The translations under genes and the position numbers were made by a program. Positions 1 through 14,531 of a stretch of DNA of 64,000 nt are shown here, in pieces. A model generated the notes under the pieces. That model did no database searches and was not told where the DNA came from. It saw only the letters and a list, made by a program, of their open reading frames with translations. This DNA comes from Pelargonium tetragonum (Eukaryota > Streptophyta > Magnoliopsida > Geraniales > Geraniaceae): assembly GCA_036897445.1 (NCBI GenBank), contig JAYMTL010000017.1:124001-188000 (forward strand), given 5' to 3'. Position 1 is the stretch's first letter. Each line of letters begins with the position of its first letter.

Positions 1-640
1 AGAAAGATCTTTTTTATATTTATATTAGGGCAGCTTTCCCAGATATAGATAAACCACTAAAAAGGCACAACCAAACCAATAAATAAGTATGAGATGAATC
101 TGATGCTTGAACTAAAATTTAGAAAATCTGCGATTTGAAAAAACCCGAAAAATCAACTAAAAAGGGTTATCCTTTCTTTGTAATTTAGAAGAGTTTTCTG
201 CAGTCACACTTAAAAAAGTCTTTATAACAGGGATAGAGGCAGCTTCCAGGCCAAAACCTTAGGGACCGCTATTTCGAAGTAAGATACAGGGAGTAGGGCC
301 TCCTTTTTACTGTAGCTAGAGTTGTGTATAGAGACATAGGAAAGGGAAAGATTCCGCCAATAAATGATTGAAAGAGATTCACTTTTGCGACTTCTACAAG
401 TAGAGAACCCTCGTCCCTCGGCCAGGTAAAGAGATAATCTACAGAGTTCGCGTTGTGTTAAAGTCAAATTGGTTCCTGTATGTAGTATTCTTTTATGCTA
501 TTACTTTTGTATCTTTTTTTTTAGAGAAATTTCTCTTTATTTTTATTGAGACACGGGACAGGTTGGATAACATAAAAAGTGCTTACTAGATTTTAAAGAC
601 TTTTGGCTACTAAAAAAGGAAACTTTATTTATTTTAGAAG

Positions 641-657
641 AAGGGAGTGCTTCCCTT
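641..657. repeat. short perfect hairpin with GC core
   Basis: AAGGGA and TCCCTT form a 6-bp stem around the loop GTGCT. No gene end lies nearby, so a terminator role is not supported. It fits the palindrome type dispersed through the background. Confidence 0.5.
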
Positions 658-1768
658 AAAGCTAAGAAAAAGGGATGCCTTCTAAGCCGATCTAACCTAA
701 AAGATAGGGGTTTCTAGATATGGTGTGAAGAAAAGGCGCTTCCTAAAAAAGAGCTTTATCACGTACTAATTGACTAATAGCTAAAGAGTTTTCCTAAGGA
801 TCCTTTGTTTACTGGCTCTGAAGAAACAAATAGTAGTAAAAAGTTTTTTTATAACTTTATAACTAAGGCTCAACTAAGAAGCTCTGCTTGACTTATATGT
901 TACCTGCACATGACTAGTTATATCTACTCCCTATATCATACGATGTAGAAGGCTTGCTTTTATAGCCCGGAAACTCTCTGTAAAGTCTAATTTACAAACT
1001 ATTATGAATATCCAGGCAGAATGCGGCAAGCAGCAAGTTCTATCAGACTAGAAAAAGGGCGCACTTAGCACGTATGTCAATTTCAATTTTCCGCATACTC
1101 TTACTGCAATTTTTCCCCGAGTACCCTGTATGTACAGTACAGTGTGGACAGGATCGCATTAAGGATTTTGGTTCTAAAATCCACCATTAACCCTTATCTA
1201 AAGTATATGCCTTTTATATTATATGCACTGTGCTAAGGCCCCTTTTTTTCCCTGCGCTTTTACTAAGAACTCCTTCTAAACAATTCTCAAATATCCGCAA
1301 AACCTAAACCTGAAGGGGTCCTGCCTAAGTTGAAAAGAAAAGACTGCTTTGAAAACCTTATAGTAAGTCTCGAAAACGAAAAAAGGACTAGGCAACTAAA
1401 TTAAACTTTAAAATACTGTAATAAGAATTACTTAAGAAATCTAAAGAAAGTTATCAGGATCTTTTTAATGCTTTATATCTTATATTAAGAATATTAAGAG
1501 CAAGAAATCTCCTAATAGATTCATAGAGCAAAGGAATAGCTACAGGCGCATGTCCCAAGTTCAAACTCAGTAAACACGGACTCTACTTATTATACTCCTC
1601 GCAGTTTTATTAATAAAGTAAAACAAATAAAGATTTTCTAGGAATTGAAATTCCGTAAATCTAAGCTAGCTTTTCTAAAAAGAACCCTTTTTCAATGTCA
1701 GATTCACGTCGAAGTACAAAACTCTGGAACGAGTTATCAAAAGAGGTAATCGCTAGATTTTAGGCCTA

Positions 1769-1802
1769 ATACAAAAAGAAACTTTATACAAAAAGAAACT
1801 TT
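1769..1802. repeat. 17-bp tandem duplication, two copies
   Basis: The unit ATACAAAAAGAAACTTT occurs twice head to tail without a mismatch. Identity of the copies suggests a recent slippage event in otherwise scrambled DNA. Confidence 0.9.
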
Positions 1803-4800
1803 AGCTGTTGTAAGCTCTACGTATGGCATACTTTCACGGATAAATTCTAAATTTCTTACCTTGTTATCCAGAAAAGTAAATAGCTTTTTTACCGAAAATT
1901 ATAACTAAAAAGGAACAAGACTTTCGTTGGTTTTTTGTTTGTATAAATTACTACAAAGGACCCCTCCGAGTAAGCTGCAAAAACTTGAGTCTCTTTTTAT
2001 GTGTAGCTTGTAGTCTATCTATTAACGTCACTAAGGTACTCTTATATACCTCTTTACTATCGTTTTTCGCTTCTTAATATAGATTTAAATAAAGGGCAAG
2101 CCCCAGAAATTTGAAAGAGTTTACCTTTAGGTTCCATAATTTTTTTTTATTCTATATTGTCTAGTGAACTAGAACAAGAACCTTACTTTATCCTAAATTA
2201 ATTTGTAGTATTAAGATTAAGAGAGCAAAAAGGTAAAGTTAAATAGAATCTTGCGAAGTGCTCTTATAACTTTTTGGCTAAAGAAAGGCCCGTAGCCTCG
2301 TAGTAAGATTGGCCTCAAAAAAAGTTTATTACGAATTACAACGTAAGCGCACTCCTTTAAGTGATAGTTCAGATATATTAGTTTCCCCGCAACTCGTCTA
2401 ATTTTTCTAGATTACTAAAGCTTTTCAAATTAACTACCAAGAGTAAGTTGCTCCTTTTAATATCTTAAAATTCCTAAGACTACTCGAAAAGTACAGACCT
2501 AGTATAGAATTTGGGCGCTTTTACTTGAAATCGGGTAGAACCCGCACGCGCTTTTTGTTTTGGCTATAACATAAAGGGGCCTCTCTCCAAAACTTCGAAT
2601 AAGGCAGAATACGGAACGCGTTAATCCTTTTTTTTTCAAGTTTTCTATCGTATTCTATAGCCTGGGTTTATCATTACGTCATCCCTCCATAAGGGCTCAA
2701 TACAAGGAATGTTATAAAGGTTTTGCTTACTTCTAAAAAGCTATCTCAGAGAGGCTACTTCTTGGATCTAAATTAAGGACTTATCCACTGGGGTCTTCCT
2801 AAGTAAACTTTACTTTGACTACAAATGAAATAAACCAAGACTATAACTTCTAATGAAGCTAGGAAACTAAGAAAAAGGGATACAAAAAGGGGCCCTCTTT
2901 TACGAAAAAAGTACTAGAGCCCACAAGCCTTATGCAATTTAACTTAGAGGTTTGATAAAGTTTTTACGTGCTGTATACGGGGGAGTCAGTACAGTTTTTA
3001 AGTATGGGTTAAGAGATCTTTTGTAGTAGGTATGAAGACTTATCGACTCTCTATTAACTTAACGGATATCCGAAAGGGAAACCTTAAAAGCATTAAGATT
3101 GAATCTAGGGTTGGACTATACTATATAAGATAGGGGTGCCACAATAATATCTAGTTACTCTTAGTTATACTGGTTCGTACAAGTCTAGGGAGTCAAGGCG
3201 TAGTGCCAAAAACTCTTGAGTCTAAAGAGACTTTTTTTAATAAAAGAGATTTGGTATAACTACTGGCTAATGTTTTCTTGAACTTTTAAACTAGACCGGA
3301 CTGCTTGTGACTTACTTTCTATCCTTGTCATTTTTGTGTTTAAATGAGTAGTTTTAGAATAGAAAGAGTATTATATCAAAAGATTTTACTCAAGAAACGA
3401 GATTAACTAATTTCTTTTTTCTAATTCAATTAAATAAGTAGTACTTGCAAATATTAAGAAAATTTTTTCCTAAATGAAAATTGACTCAAATGTAGGAAAT
3501 ATATGAGTTAATCCCTTTTTTGATTTATGAATCTTTAACAAAGAAATCCTTATTAGTATTAGTTTGAAGCATTAACACGATTTAATTAAAGAGCTGAGCG
3601 ACCGCTTTAGTTCTTTGATGCAATCCAGAAATTTGGCTTGCTGAAGGGAGTTTTTAGCGGTAAGGACAGAGCCCATATTCCTTGTTGTACAAATATCGGA
3701 ACCTCTCGAGAATTAAGTATTTAAAGGGTTTAACTTCTAATTTACTGCAAAAGAACTTCTTTTCTTTTCTACAAGTACTAGTATAGTAACAAAGCAAATG
3801 AAAGGGTTATATAACTAGAATTGATTTGGGCCTTACGGATTTCTATTAGTAAATTTGAAAGAAATTAGGAGTAGAAAGCGTTTTAGTTCTTTCTGAGTTC
3901 AAAAAGGGCTCCTTATATGACTTCAACCGCCCAAAGTAAAGGACTTGTTCCTAGCTAGAGACATCAGAAGTGTTATCCTAACTGCTCTGATCTATTTCGA
4001 CTTTTAATTTAAAAGAAAAGAAACATATTTACGTGGGTGTCTACGCACAATAAAAATACAAATTTTAGATCCATACTAGATCCTTGGACAAGCTTCGAGA
4101 CTGTAATAAACTTTTGTAAAGAATATTGAGGATTTCTATTAAAAGATATTCTCAGCCCAATACTTACTTCTTTAGCTTATAGGGCTCCTATTGACTTTGA
4201 ATGCCCTCGTATTGAAAGTTTTTTAAGTACTGTACTGAAGCTTTTTCCTGAAGGTCTATTTTTTACTCTTGACAAAGACTTTAATATATGCGGATCTTTA
4301 GAATTGGAGGGGTTTTCCTAGATATATAGCTTTACCTCGAAGTCTCAGTGAGCAATAGGAGTTAAGGATATCTATGTGCTTTAATTTATTATTTAATTAA
4401 AGAGATACCCACTTATGTCTCTTGGACCCCAAGCTTGTTCCCAAAAAGAGAGTTTTTAACAATTAGAATATTCAAAAAAGGGAAGGGGGCACTCCTTAAA
4501 GTTAGGTAAAATATAACCCGATACCTTTGAGTTCAATCTATTGCCTGTTATCCTAAACTAAAATAGAAGGGAATTTGACTTTCTTAGTCTTGATCTATTA
4601 ACCTGTATAGTTTTAATTACTACAACCAGGGTCCTGAAATAGCCTATAAAAAGTACCCGCCTTAACTCTTTCGTTTATTAGAGGATTTCTTTTATATAAA
4701 GAAAAAGGTTAAAGAGCTACTCCTATAACGAGAAATTAAAGTACAGCGGATACCAGCAATTTGAATAGCAAGATTCATTTTACTCACAAAATACAAAATA

Positions 4801-5929
4801 CTCTAGCCTTTAACTAACTATGCTACTATGCCTATAATCTCGGACACTAGAAACTTCAGGATTCCTTCTTAGTAGAGTAGAACTTTCTGTTCTCAAAAAG
4901 TTAAGTTGTAGAGATATAAAAGAAAAGTAACTTTGACTTAGTCTCAAAAATTTATTTAAAGCAAGGATAGTCGTAATAGCACCTAAATTTCAATTTTAAT
5001 AAAGACAAAAGGAAACTAAAGATTATAAGCATTACAGACTGAGTAGTACGTAGATTCTGAATAGAGAAACTTTTTATAAACTCAAAAATGTGGTAGCCCT
5101 TAGTCTTAATTAATCTACACCAACATCCTATACACGCCTACTTTTATACATGAAAAATAAAAAAAATACCGGTACTAAACTTACTAGATCAACACAGTAC
5201 TCTATCTTCATACTTTTTGGTAAAAGCACCTGCATAAAAGAAATTTTCGCCATTTTGGTATTTACTACAATATTGTGAGTTTGATGCTTAAGTTCTAGTT
5301 CCAATCTGCAAAGTATAAAGTTATTTTAAAGCGCTCCCTTGAATTTTTGAAAGAGCTAGATCTTTTTAGCCTCTTTTCTTTAAAGGTACCTAATATATCA
5401 GAGTAACTGTCCCCTTTTAATTAAGTAATATTGGAATCTTTCAAATACATGTTAATAATATACTTTATTCGGATCCGTGTAAAGGGTGTGTCACTTATTT
5501 TAAAAAACCAAAAAAGAGGAGTTTTACCATGCTAAAAAGAAACTTCTTTAATAAAATTTTGGCTATCTAGAATATCGTTTGAAACTGAAATTACATTTAT
5601 TCTTAATGTTTAAGAACTACGCGCCTACAAAGTCATCGATACTATATTATTCTCAAAAGTTTAATTCTTTCTTTTTTAAAACCCTACAAAGAAAAAGCTT
5701 TCCAGGATTGAACCCTCTTTGTTGTTTGTACGAATTCCGAAAACTTGTGTACTACTCCTTTATTATAATTATAATAGCAAACTTAAAAATTTTACTAAAC
5801 TCCTTTAGCCCTTTCAAATCCTTGACTCCCGAAAAGCTAAGAAACCAGTACTCACTTGTCACTTGGAAGAAATCCCAACTATAAATGAAGCAAAGTAACT
5901 ATCCCAACCGTATAAATATAAGGGCTTCT

Positions 5930-7440
5930 ACGAAATCCCTTTCCTGTAGAAGCAAATAGAAAGCAGGAAGACAGATGAGATAGAACAATACCAAATTCGA
6001 GTGTCAATTATCTGCTGTTTCCATACTCAGTTAGGACTCCCCCTACCTATTTACCACCTAGATTGACTCCTTAATTGGTGATAATTGAGATTCTAGGAAC
6101 TTATGGATAGTAACTTTGATATTGTGTGAACCTACCCGCCTCCCTTTTTAAACTTAAACGAGGCTTTTACAGTAAAATCTTTGATTTAAAGAGTTGCTTA
6201 TAGTATACCTTCCTCGGGGCTGCTAATTCGTCAATTCTGAAGCGCCAAAAAGATAAAGTATGGGGTAGCTGGTACTAGAATCTGTGTGCTTTTTAGGGTT
6301 TCTCTGGTTCTGTCTGGATATTCGGATAGTCGAGGAGTTTCCTAGATAGATTCATATTTCAAAGGAGTTCTAGTCAGCATGAGGTTGATTAGCTTATTGG
6401 GCGGAGGACTTTGGACTGGGTTTCTCTATTTGATTATAAAGCAAGAAAACTTTCGATAAAGGCCTAACTAAATCTAAGTTTCTGTTGCCAACGGTGGCGC
6501 TCTCTTTATATGGGATAATGGTATAGTTTTGAAGTTAAGTCAGTAGTATAAAAGTAGTAGATGCTGGCTATTTCAAGTCTAGGTATCAATCTAGATCTAT
6601 ATATAAAGAACTCCGGCAAGCTATAGATATAGGGGTCTCTTTTTGGGGTGGTGAGTTCATAAGAAAGTGAGAGGTACCTGAGAGATCTAGCGGCTAGTGA
6701 AGACGGAAGACTAAAAGGAGGTTTGAGATAGAGATAAGAATACAAGTCAAAGTCTTTGCCTAAAGATCTAAAGAAAGAAAAGAGCTTCCTTTTTCAAAAT
6801 TCATTAAAGGAGTTCCTTAAGTAAAGAAGTAAGTAATGCAATTAAGAAACTGAGTGTGTCACCGGTCAAGCAATTTGATCACTCGAATTGAGAGATTGAC
6901 TCGAAGATCCGTGGTTTTCTGAGTCTTAGAAGTATGAATGAGACTTGTACTCTGTCTGTAGCTAGCGGATTCTAGTAATCAGGGTCAAGTTCGACAAGAT
7001 ATAGGGGCACAGGGAATCTCTCTCTTTTTTTTTAGAGTTATAGGATTTAGGCCAGGGTCTTCAATTGAAAACCTATTGACAATGAGTTTCTTAGTTTAGT
7101 CTCCATTTTTTTGAAGTAGTTAAAGGGGGATTCCCGAGTTTCGTTTTATAATATAAGGAGATTCTGAATGTCTTGAAACGCACGAGATATGTATCTAAAA
7201 TCCAGCTTACTTGGTAGGTTGATTCCTATTTTTTGAGTAGACGGAAAAGGTCGTACAAGAAAGAGATAGGTAAACAGCTCTCGGATTTGCTGGGTAAGTA
7301 ACAAAGTCAATTCTTATCAGGAGGGGTAGGGTTCCTAAAAGTGTTTTGGGGATTTAGAACGTGACTTGCTTAGCCAAGTTTTCATTGGTAAGAGGTTTGA
7401 GTACCCTTTAGATTCTTGCTAAAAAGCTTACTAAGACTAA
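5930..7440 (+). repeat. G-rich, C-poor block; diverged repeat copy
   Basis: Plus-strand G and T dominate here, unlike the flanks. The block carries two markers found in other blocks. One is the TTTTCTGAGTCTTAGAAGTA motif (6915-6934). The other is the pair AAAGTCAATTCTTAT (7303-7317) plus a TTTGGGGATTTAGAAC segment (7337-7360), which recurs in the same order at 30759-30837. Frames on both strands are short and match nothing known to me. It reads as an old copy of an unidentified repeat. Confidence 0.5.
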
Positions 7441-8206
7441 GGAGACCCCGGTATTCTTTTATATAACCCAAATTTGTTTGAAAACAAAAAGAGTTATCCC
7501 GTCAAATTCAAAAGGGAAAGCTTTTAGTTTATTGTAAGTTTTACGAAGGAAATGCTTTGCTATTTAATAAACCAAGCGACTTCTTCCCAATCTTTAAGAG
7601 TTTATGCATGAGAAGCTATATCACAAGGGACTCGGTTCTTCCTTCTTTTTAGGTAATTCCTCATCTAACGAGGCCTAAAAAAGCAAAACTATAAGAAAGT
7701 ATAAGAGCAATACCTAGAATTTTCTACAAAAAAACAAAGACTTTATCCGAGATAAATTGAAAAGGGTATCCAAATTTGGCTTTTGTTAACACGAGCAATT
7801 AACAATTAATGAGTCCTTTTCGTCTAAGATACATGCTTAGTACTTTTAGACTGTACTTGTCTAATGGCGGGGGTCTCGACTACCTATGTGGACCTAAGAA
7901 CTCCTAGGCTTTCTCTGTTTCATTCCTTAGTGCCCAACATTAGTACTATACACCTTATTGTTAAGACTTTTTTATTTTGTAGAGCTGCTCCTTGTCCTAA
8001 TTATATAACTCGTAAAAAGCTTACCACTTTTAAGACAGCTTTTTTGTTATGAATCGTATTTACTTAAATAAACTTGTGGTGTATGAAAGAGGATTCCTAT
8101 GGGTTAATTAGCCTACTGTTAAGTTATCTTTAATAAATAAGAAAGCTAGATAAATTCCTTTCTTATTACAGAGTTTATCCCTTATAATATGCCTTTTGGC
8201 TAGTAA

Positions 8207-8315
8207 GAGAAATTTTGGCTTTTCAGATTTTGACTATTGTAAAATCAAGAAACCCTCTTTTGTTTCTAGAAGGTTTGTTAATTCTGAATTCTGTCGGCTA
8301 TATAGCAAAAAGAAG
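8207..8315 (+). repeat. dispersed repeat, copy 1 (partner at 24345-24458)
   Basis: The segment shares CAGATTTTGAC, AAATCAAGAAA and, about 60 bases on, GTCGGCTATATAGCAAAA with 24345-24458, in the same order, orientation and nearly the same spacing. Small indels and substitutions separate the copies. It lies outside the large G-rich blocks. Confidence 0.7.
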
Positions 8316-11300
8316 CAAAAGTGTATGAAACCCCTGTCTTACCAAATTTTCCCTATTCAGTAACTCCCTTTAAGTTTCAGTTCTTTTTATATTCCTAAAA
8401 ACCTTTTGATTAGAATAGAGAACAAGGAAAGTCCTTTGATTTTTTATTATTTACTTGTTACCAAAATAGAAAAAGAGGTAATTATAGAGTATGTTACTAA
8501 GTTCCGCTTTCTAGTACCTTCCCTCCAATTTTGAAAAGGCCCCTTTATTTAAGAGTCTATTTTAGACCGAACTTTTCTATTATATAGAATCAAGTCCAAA
8601 ATACCTTCTGTGGTTGAAAACCGGGTTTCTAAATTTTTGCCTTTGAATAGAAAAGCTTTTATCCGGAATATACACATCCCCAAAAAGGTTGAGCTAAACT
8701 AAATTCTTGAAATCCGTTTTCTCATTATCCAGTTCGAGAAGTAAAAAGGAAGTGGTTGCTTTTCTAGACAAGAATTCCTAAGAAGGACTGCAAAGAGGAC
8801 CCATAATATAAGCCCAGGATGCGGGTATAGCTGCTAAGAAGAGTAAGGCTTTCAAAAAGACTAAAACGTATAAAAAAAGAAGGGGCAAAGCGTACTTTAA
8901 GTGAATACTAAGTTTCTTACTTAAAAGGGTCCTCCTTTATTTATGAGTATGAATGACCCAGAAAGCTAATTAGATTTAGATATAGAACAGGATTCCATAA
9001 AAAAGTGTTTCTACAAGGACAAAAGGCTTCGAAGTCATGCATGTACTCTCAATTTCAATGTAATTAAGGTAAGACTCTGCCAGTTGAGAAGACGTACTTA
9101 ATTAATAAGAGGATTGGGTAGCCTGTTAAATTTGTACTCTTGAGGTTTTTAGAGTCTTTCCTAGACTTTCTTTTTACTAAGTTTTCGAAAACTAAACGAA
9201 GGGAAATCCTTTTTTATTCCAGGGTTTGTCTTCATTTTTATTTACAGGAGATTTGGAGCTCGAAATGCGAATCCCCTCTTTTTGCTTTTCCTCAAAGTTG
9301 AGTAGAAAGCCCTTTTAATAACCCCAAAAAGGTTTAGGCAAATCTCAGAGTTGTGAGTAGTCCCTACCCTTAGGAAGTCCTTGCGTTTAAGTAAAATTCG
9401 GTACTATAAGGTTAAATAAATGAAAAATTGTTAGTGCAATTCAAACTAGTTCTAAAAGAAGTCATAATTGAAATTTGAGGATAGTATCAAAGGTTAAGAC
9501 TGACTTTATTTATATAGAAATGCAAGGAAATACAAGATCGTTCTAGAAAAAAGAATCGGAGGAAATGTAGTTAGAAAGTCCAAATTATATATACTTGGTT
9601 ATAGTCTTTAGTAAAAGCGGAGCCAAGGGACATGCGTGAAATTGCTTCTTTTCTTGAATGAGTCAATCTGATTTCATATTCGCGTTCCGGTCAGGCTTGA
9701 TATTCAAGTCCGATCCTTTTCTACACGCTCTCTCTGAGCAAGAAGTGAAAAACCTCTGACCAAAGTGAGAAGATGAGAGTGTATCATAATTTCTATTTCT
9801 AGATTGCTATCAAATTTTATTTATATACACTTTGAAAGACTCTTCGAAAACTAAAAAATAGAAAACGACGATAGCCTTATAACTTGCACGAATGGGAGTT
9901 TTGACCCAGTTTAGTTTGAATCGAAAACTTGTATCTTTTTTTGATTGAGTGATAGAAGTTACCAAATTTTCTATATCAAAAGGAGGCGGGAATTGTCTAC
10001 TGAATTTCTAGGTCTCGAAAAAGCTATATTCTTATTATATAAAAAGAAAATAGAAAAGGTAATGAAATTAAAAAGAGTCTCCGTCTCGGGCCCCTCTCAA
10101 TTAATAAGTAAGGAGATGCCTTTCCAAGCCAAGAGCGTAACTTTTTATTCATTTTCCTTTTAGTTAGACTGACCCTTAAAAAGCCTTCCTACTGTTTTTA
10201 TCGCACGAACCCTTACTACTTTTCGATTGGTTTTATAATTAGACAGGGGCTACCCTCTAATCGTAACTGCAAAAAAAACTCCCTGTAAACCCTGCTAATG
10301 AGACCTCTTATTAATAAAAGGGATCTTTATAAACAAAAGGACTTTGATCCTTCGTAATTTGCACGGGTTTTTATTAACCCTAAAGGGATTTGGTACTACC
10401 GTATAAAAACTTGTTTCTCAACTTGAGTGACCTTAAAACAGGGGTGCTTAGAGTCTATTTTGAAATCTATTCTAGTATAATGTATTATTCGCTTGCAACA
10501 AGTCTAAGGGCCTTTATAATGACAGAAAAGAGTCTAATTTATGAATCTTTATATTATACACGAGCAAACAAGATTGAAAGTCGACCGCAAGGCGGTAAAT
10601 ACTAGGTAGTTGATTCCATATTTATAGTAGTTCTTTTGCAAAGGAGGGGGGTATATAAGTTCTTTCTTCGTGGTATGGTCGAAAAAGGAAAAGATATTTC
10701 AAGTTGCCGGAAGAGAGTATAGGTAGGACTTTAATAATATAATAGAGTAAGGCCAAAAGCTAGATTAGAGATCTTTTTCTTTTTCTTTAGTTTAGGACAT
10801 AAGACACCCGGGCTTTAGATTCTTTCAGTATTTAAGACAGGGTTTAGTTTAGTACCTTTAATGTGCAATTCTATATTTTATACCTTTTACAAAAATAGTG
10901 CTTTATACTTTTATACTAATATTCTATAAAAGGGCTTGTACTACTAAACCCAGCTAAACGAAAGATTCTTTTTGGTCTTACGGAACACTTTGATAAGGTT
11001 GATAAGTAAAAGACTCTACTTTGTATTACCCATTTCTACTTTCATTTACCGCTGTAATACACTGCTAATTTAGCTAATAAAATAATAACTAGCATTCTAA
11101 GAAAGAATAAGAAATTCTTAAACAATAGGGATTCTAACAAAAAATGAAAATCCCTCCATTTCTTCTCTAATCAACGCAATTTTTGAAAAGTATAACAGTA
11201 AAAGTTTATAAACTTACTTACAAGGTTACATTTGCAATTTATGGACCTCTCTTTCTTTATGTCACAAATACTATCCTAAGTAGGCTTTTCTAGGGCGGCC

Positions 11301-14300
11301 CCGCGATTTCTATTTCTAGTCAATTGTATGCTCCTTAAATCTTTCATTCTGAAATGACTCAGAAAGAGTAGGCTCTTCAGACAGATAAAAAGAGAGTGGG
11401 GAATTCTTTATATAGGTTTCCTACAAGAGGGGCCCTCTGTTGATGAAAGCAAATAAGGAATACAAATACTTGACAAGTAGTTTTCGTAAGTTTTTTGAAT
11501 TCCTAAAGCTAAAGTATGTAACCTTTTTATAAATGAAAACCTCTAGCTCTTGAGACGCTCTTAACTTTCAATATGCGGAGCATACACCCTTGTTTTAGCT
11601 TAAAAAGTCAAAGTACCCGGAAATGACTTTACCAAAAAAGAAGCACTTATATCACAGTTTTTGTGTTCAACACTTCCTACATTTAGTCCTTTTCTTTAAA
11701 TGAAACTTAGAGGCCCCGCAGTCTGTTAAAAATTAGTGTACGGCTATTTACTTTTTGTTTTCAAGAATGAAAAGACACTTAGGAGTCCCCGCGGAAAGTC
11801 TTTTAGAATTTTATAAGATAAGAATTCCTGACAAGGCCCCTTATTCAAGCCTATATTAAAACCTCGACTTTGTGTGTAAATCTTGCTTAAGAATCCTGGT
11901 AAAAACCAAGAAAATCTCTTTCAATTTGTCGCGGGAAGCCTATGGCCTCAGTACCCCCATTTCATAAAAAGCCTAGAGATTTTGACTCGGAGTTTAGCTT
12001 GGTTATAAGGAAAGGGAACAGGCTCTTATTGGTATTAGGGTTCCCTAGCTATAATTACTTTAAAAAGGGTAACTTTTTGTAAGATATTGGTAAAAACTAT
12101 GTGTAGACAGTCGTGAATAGAGCACAGCCTTGAGACTACAACAGCAAAAAAAATCATATATAAGAGATTGCACCCCATTTTGGTTTGAGAATAATAAAGA
12201 CTACTAAAAAGATAAGGGGTTTTTCCATTAGCGCTAACCCAGGATTTCTTAATAGAATCTTTTTTGGAGCCCTTATGCAGCAGAAGCTTGTTCTCCTACT
12301 TGATTGAGTTTTAGAATCCTTATCCTTATTTAACTTAAAAGAGAATTTTGGTCTGTTAGGGCTCGATAAGTGGATCCCTATTTCTTTGCTTCTGGTTTTC
12401 TTTTAGTGTTTCGAAAAAGTTTAACTGATAGCCTCTTTTTTTTGCAGGATATTTAGTGACTCTATACTGGATTTCGTTACTTGAGAATAAGTAGCTCTCC
12501 TCGGTTCATATAACACCAGATACGGAATTACGTCTGTTAGCTTGGAAAAGCAGTCTTCATTACAAGTATAGACTCTATAAATTGCAAAAATCTTCCTAAC
12601 GAGCTCTTTATTGTTTAAGTCGGGGAGGTTTTTAACCAATTAAGAGGGGCCTCATACCTATAACCTATAATGAGCGGTCCTATAGAGAATCCGTGTTAAA
12701 AAGGGATTCAAGCAACCCCTTCGGTATACTCTTTGAATTTATAAGTATGCATACAAAGCAAACCTAAGAACTCCTTACCTAATACAATTAGACTTAAATG
12801 TACAGAAAGAAAAGATTGACTATATTCTTGCCTCTTTCAGACTTTGAATAAACTCCCCTTTGTGTCCCTTATTTACTTGAATTTCTCCTTTTTTTTATAT
12901 GGACCCCACTACCCCTTGCTCGTTACCTTTTTTATTGAATATCATTCCTTGACTTGCTTCAAATATAGACAAGAAGGGAACGTTTACTCAAAACTTGTAC
13001 TCATTTATGAAGAGAAACCCCTTTGAAAAACGAAGAAAACTCTATCCTTGGAACTCAATATACTAGAGCAAGCCAAGAGGAAAGCAATCTTTATAACACC
13101 CCCACTTTAGAAAGGGACTGAGAAACGGGGGGACGTACATAAAAAAGCAACTACTTAAAGACTTAGGCTTTTCGATCAAACCTGTTGGGGATTCAAGTAA
13201 ATAATGCCAATGTTACTATATCAATTACCCTCGGGTGCTTTGTGCTTATTCGACCCTATTTTCATAGCCTTTACTACTATCTTTAACCCCCTTTCTTTAG
13301 AGTGAGTACTTACTTAATGCTACACCTGCCGATCCCAATCAATAACCTGTGTATACTATCTAGAATTTTATCCTAAGTTTCGGTACTTTGATAGAGGGCC
13401 CCTATTCTACCTGTTTACTACCAAGATTTCCTAGATCCTTCTCGAATTCCTTGAGATCATAGATTCCCTTTTTCTTTTTTAGCTAAACCAAGAAGGGCAA
13501 GAAACCCTTTCATTTTCATTGAATACATCCCAGTGGAAACCTAGAAAAGCTAGACTTGAAAATTCCTTACATTTCCAGTTAAGCCAATAGTAAAGACCTG
13601 ACAAGAGGAAACCTGTCTTAATCTTAGCAACTTGACTTATCTGGGCTCTACCCTCTGCCAACGAGCTCACTCACAGCTATTATGTAACTCTCTATCCTAC
13701 TCTTTATTAACTTAACCCGAAACACTTTCAGACTAGGAAAATCCCCGCTTTTATAATGCAGTTATGGTACTAATATTATATCCTTTTTACTAGAAACTTA
13801 TAGACTAATTCCCACTCTTTCTTCCTTAGTTTTTAGTTATAGCTTAAAGAACTTCGAACGAATAAAGTAGGACCTTAAAATATTGACTTCAACCCCGGCA
13901 TTTCCAGGCATCTGGACTTGGACTCATTTACAAAGGCCCCCAGGGATATCATCTATGCCATATGTCATTACGCAGCATAAAAGACCCTTTCCCCTTTCAA
14001 TCCTGAAATTCCATAAGGAGTAGAGAGAGTTTTCGTCTGAAAAACTGAAAAAGTTTTCGAGTCGAAATAAAGAGACATTTTCACAGGATACTAAGCCCCC
14101 TTTTCAAAGTCTTCGCTTTCGTTCTGGAACCCTATACACAAATTATACAAAATAAAGAATTCTGCTGCTATTTTTTTTGTTGACATTGTACTTGCTACAT
14201 AGCCAAACCCAGAATTCAGTTTGTTTTGAGAACATAGAAAGCCCCGCGGAAATTCCCAGGTAAAATTTCAAAAGAGGGATTAGCCGTTAATTTAATTAAA

Positions 14301-14506
14301 AATGCAAGTAGAATCTTTTTTGGTAAGGAAATTCCGGGTATAGTAAAAGCATAGCAAAAAAGAGGGTAGGTCAGTATTATAAGTAGGTGTTGCAACTCGA
14401 TAAAGAAATCCTCCTTTTTCTTTTAGAAGCTGCAAATAAAGAATTCTTAGTCCTGGGTAAAATTTATAGTTAAACCCAAATAGCAAAACTAAAGTCTAAT
14501 TCAAGA

Positions 14507-14531
14507 TAAAGAAAGGGCTCCCTTTACTTTA
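14507..14531. repeat. bulged hairpin with GC core
   Basis: AAAGGG and CCCTTT pair across a 2-base centre. The stem continues with TAAAG/CTTTA after a single-base bulge, giving 11 paired positions. It is the best-formed member of the AAGGG/CCCTT palindromes and has no neighbouring gene. Confidence 0.6.

Larger units (their letters stand above)
1..5930. other. AT-rich intergenic stretch, no gene seen
   Basis: All six frames are broken by frequent stops, and no tRNA, rRNA or intron core was recognised. Both strands look alike in composition. It contains a 17-bp tandem duplication (1769-1802) and many short GC-core palindromes, for example 641-657 and around 2886-2898. Confidence 0.7.

Noticed and set aside
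5579-5884. 101-codon plus-strand frame with an isoleucine run
   Set aside because: Chance-level length, weak TTG start, and the isoleucine run comes from a simple TTATTATAATTATAATA stretch. No plastid small subunit matches.
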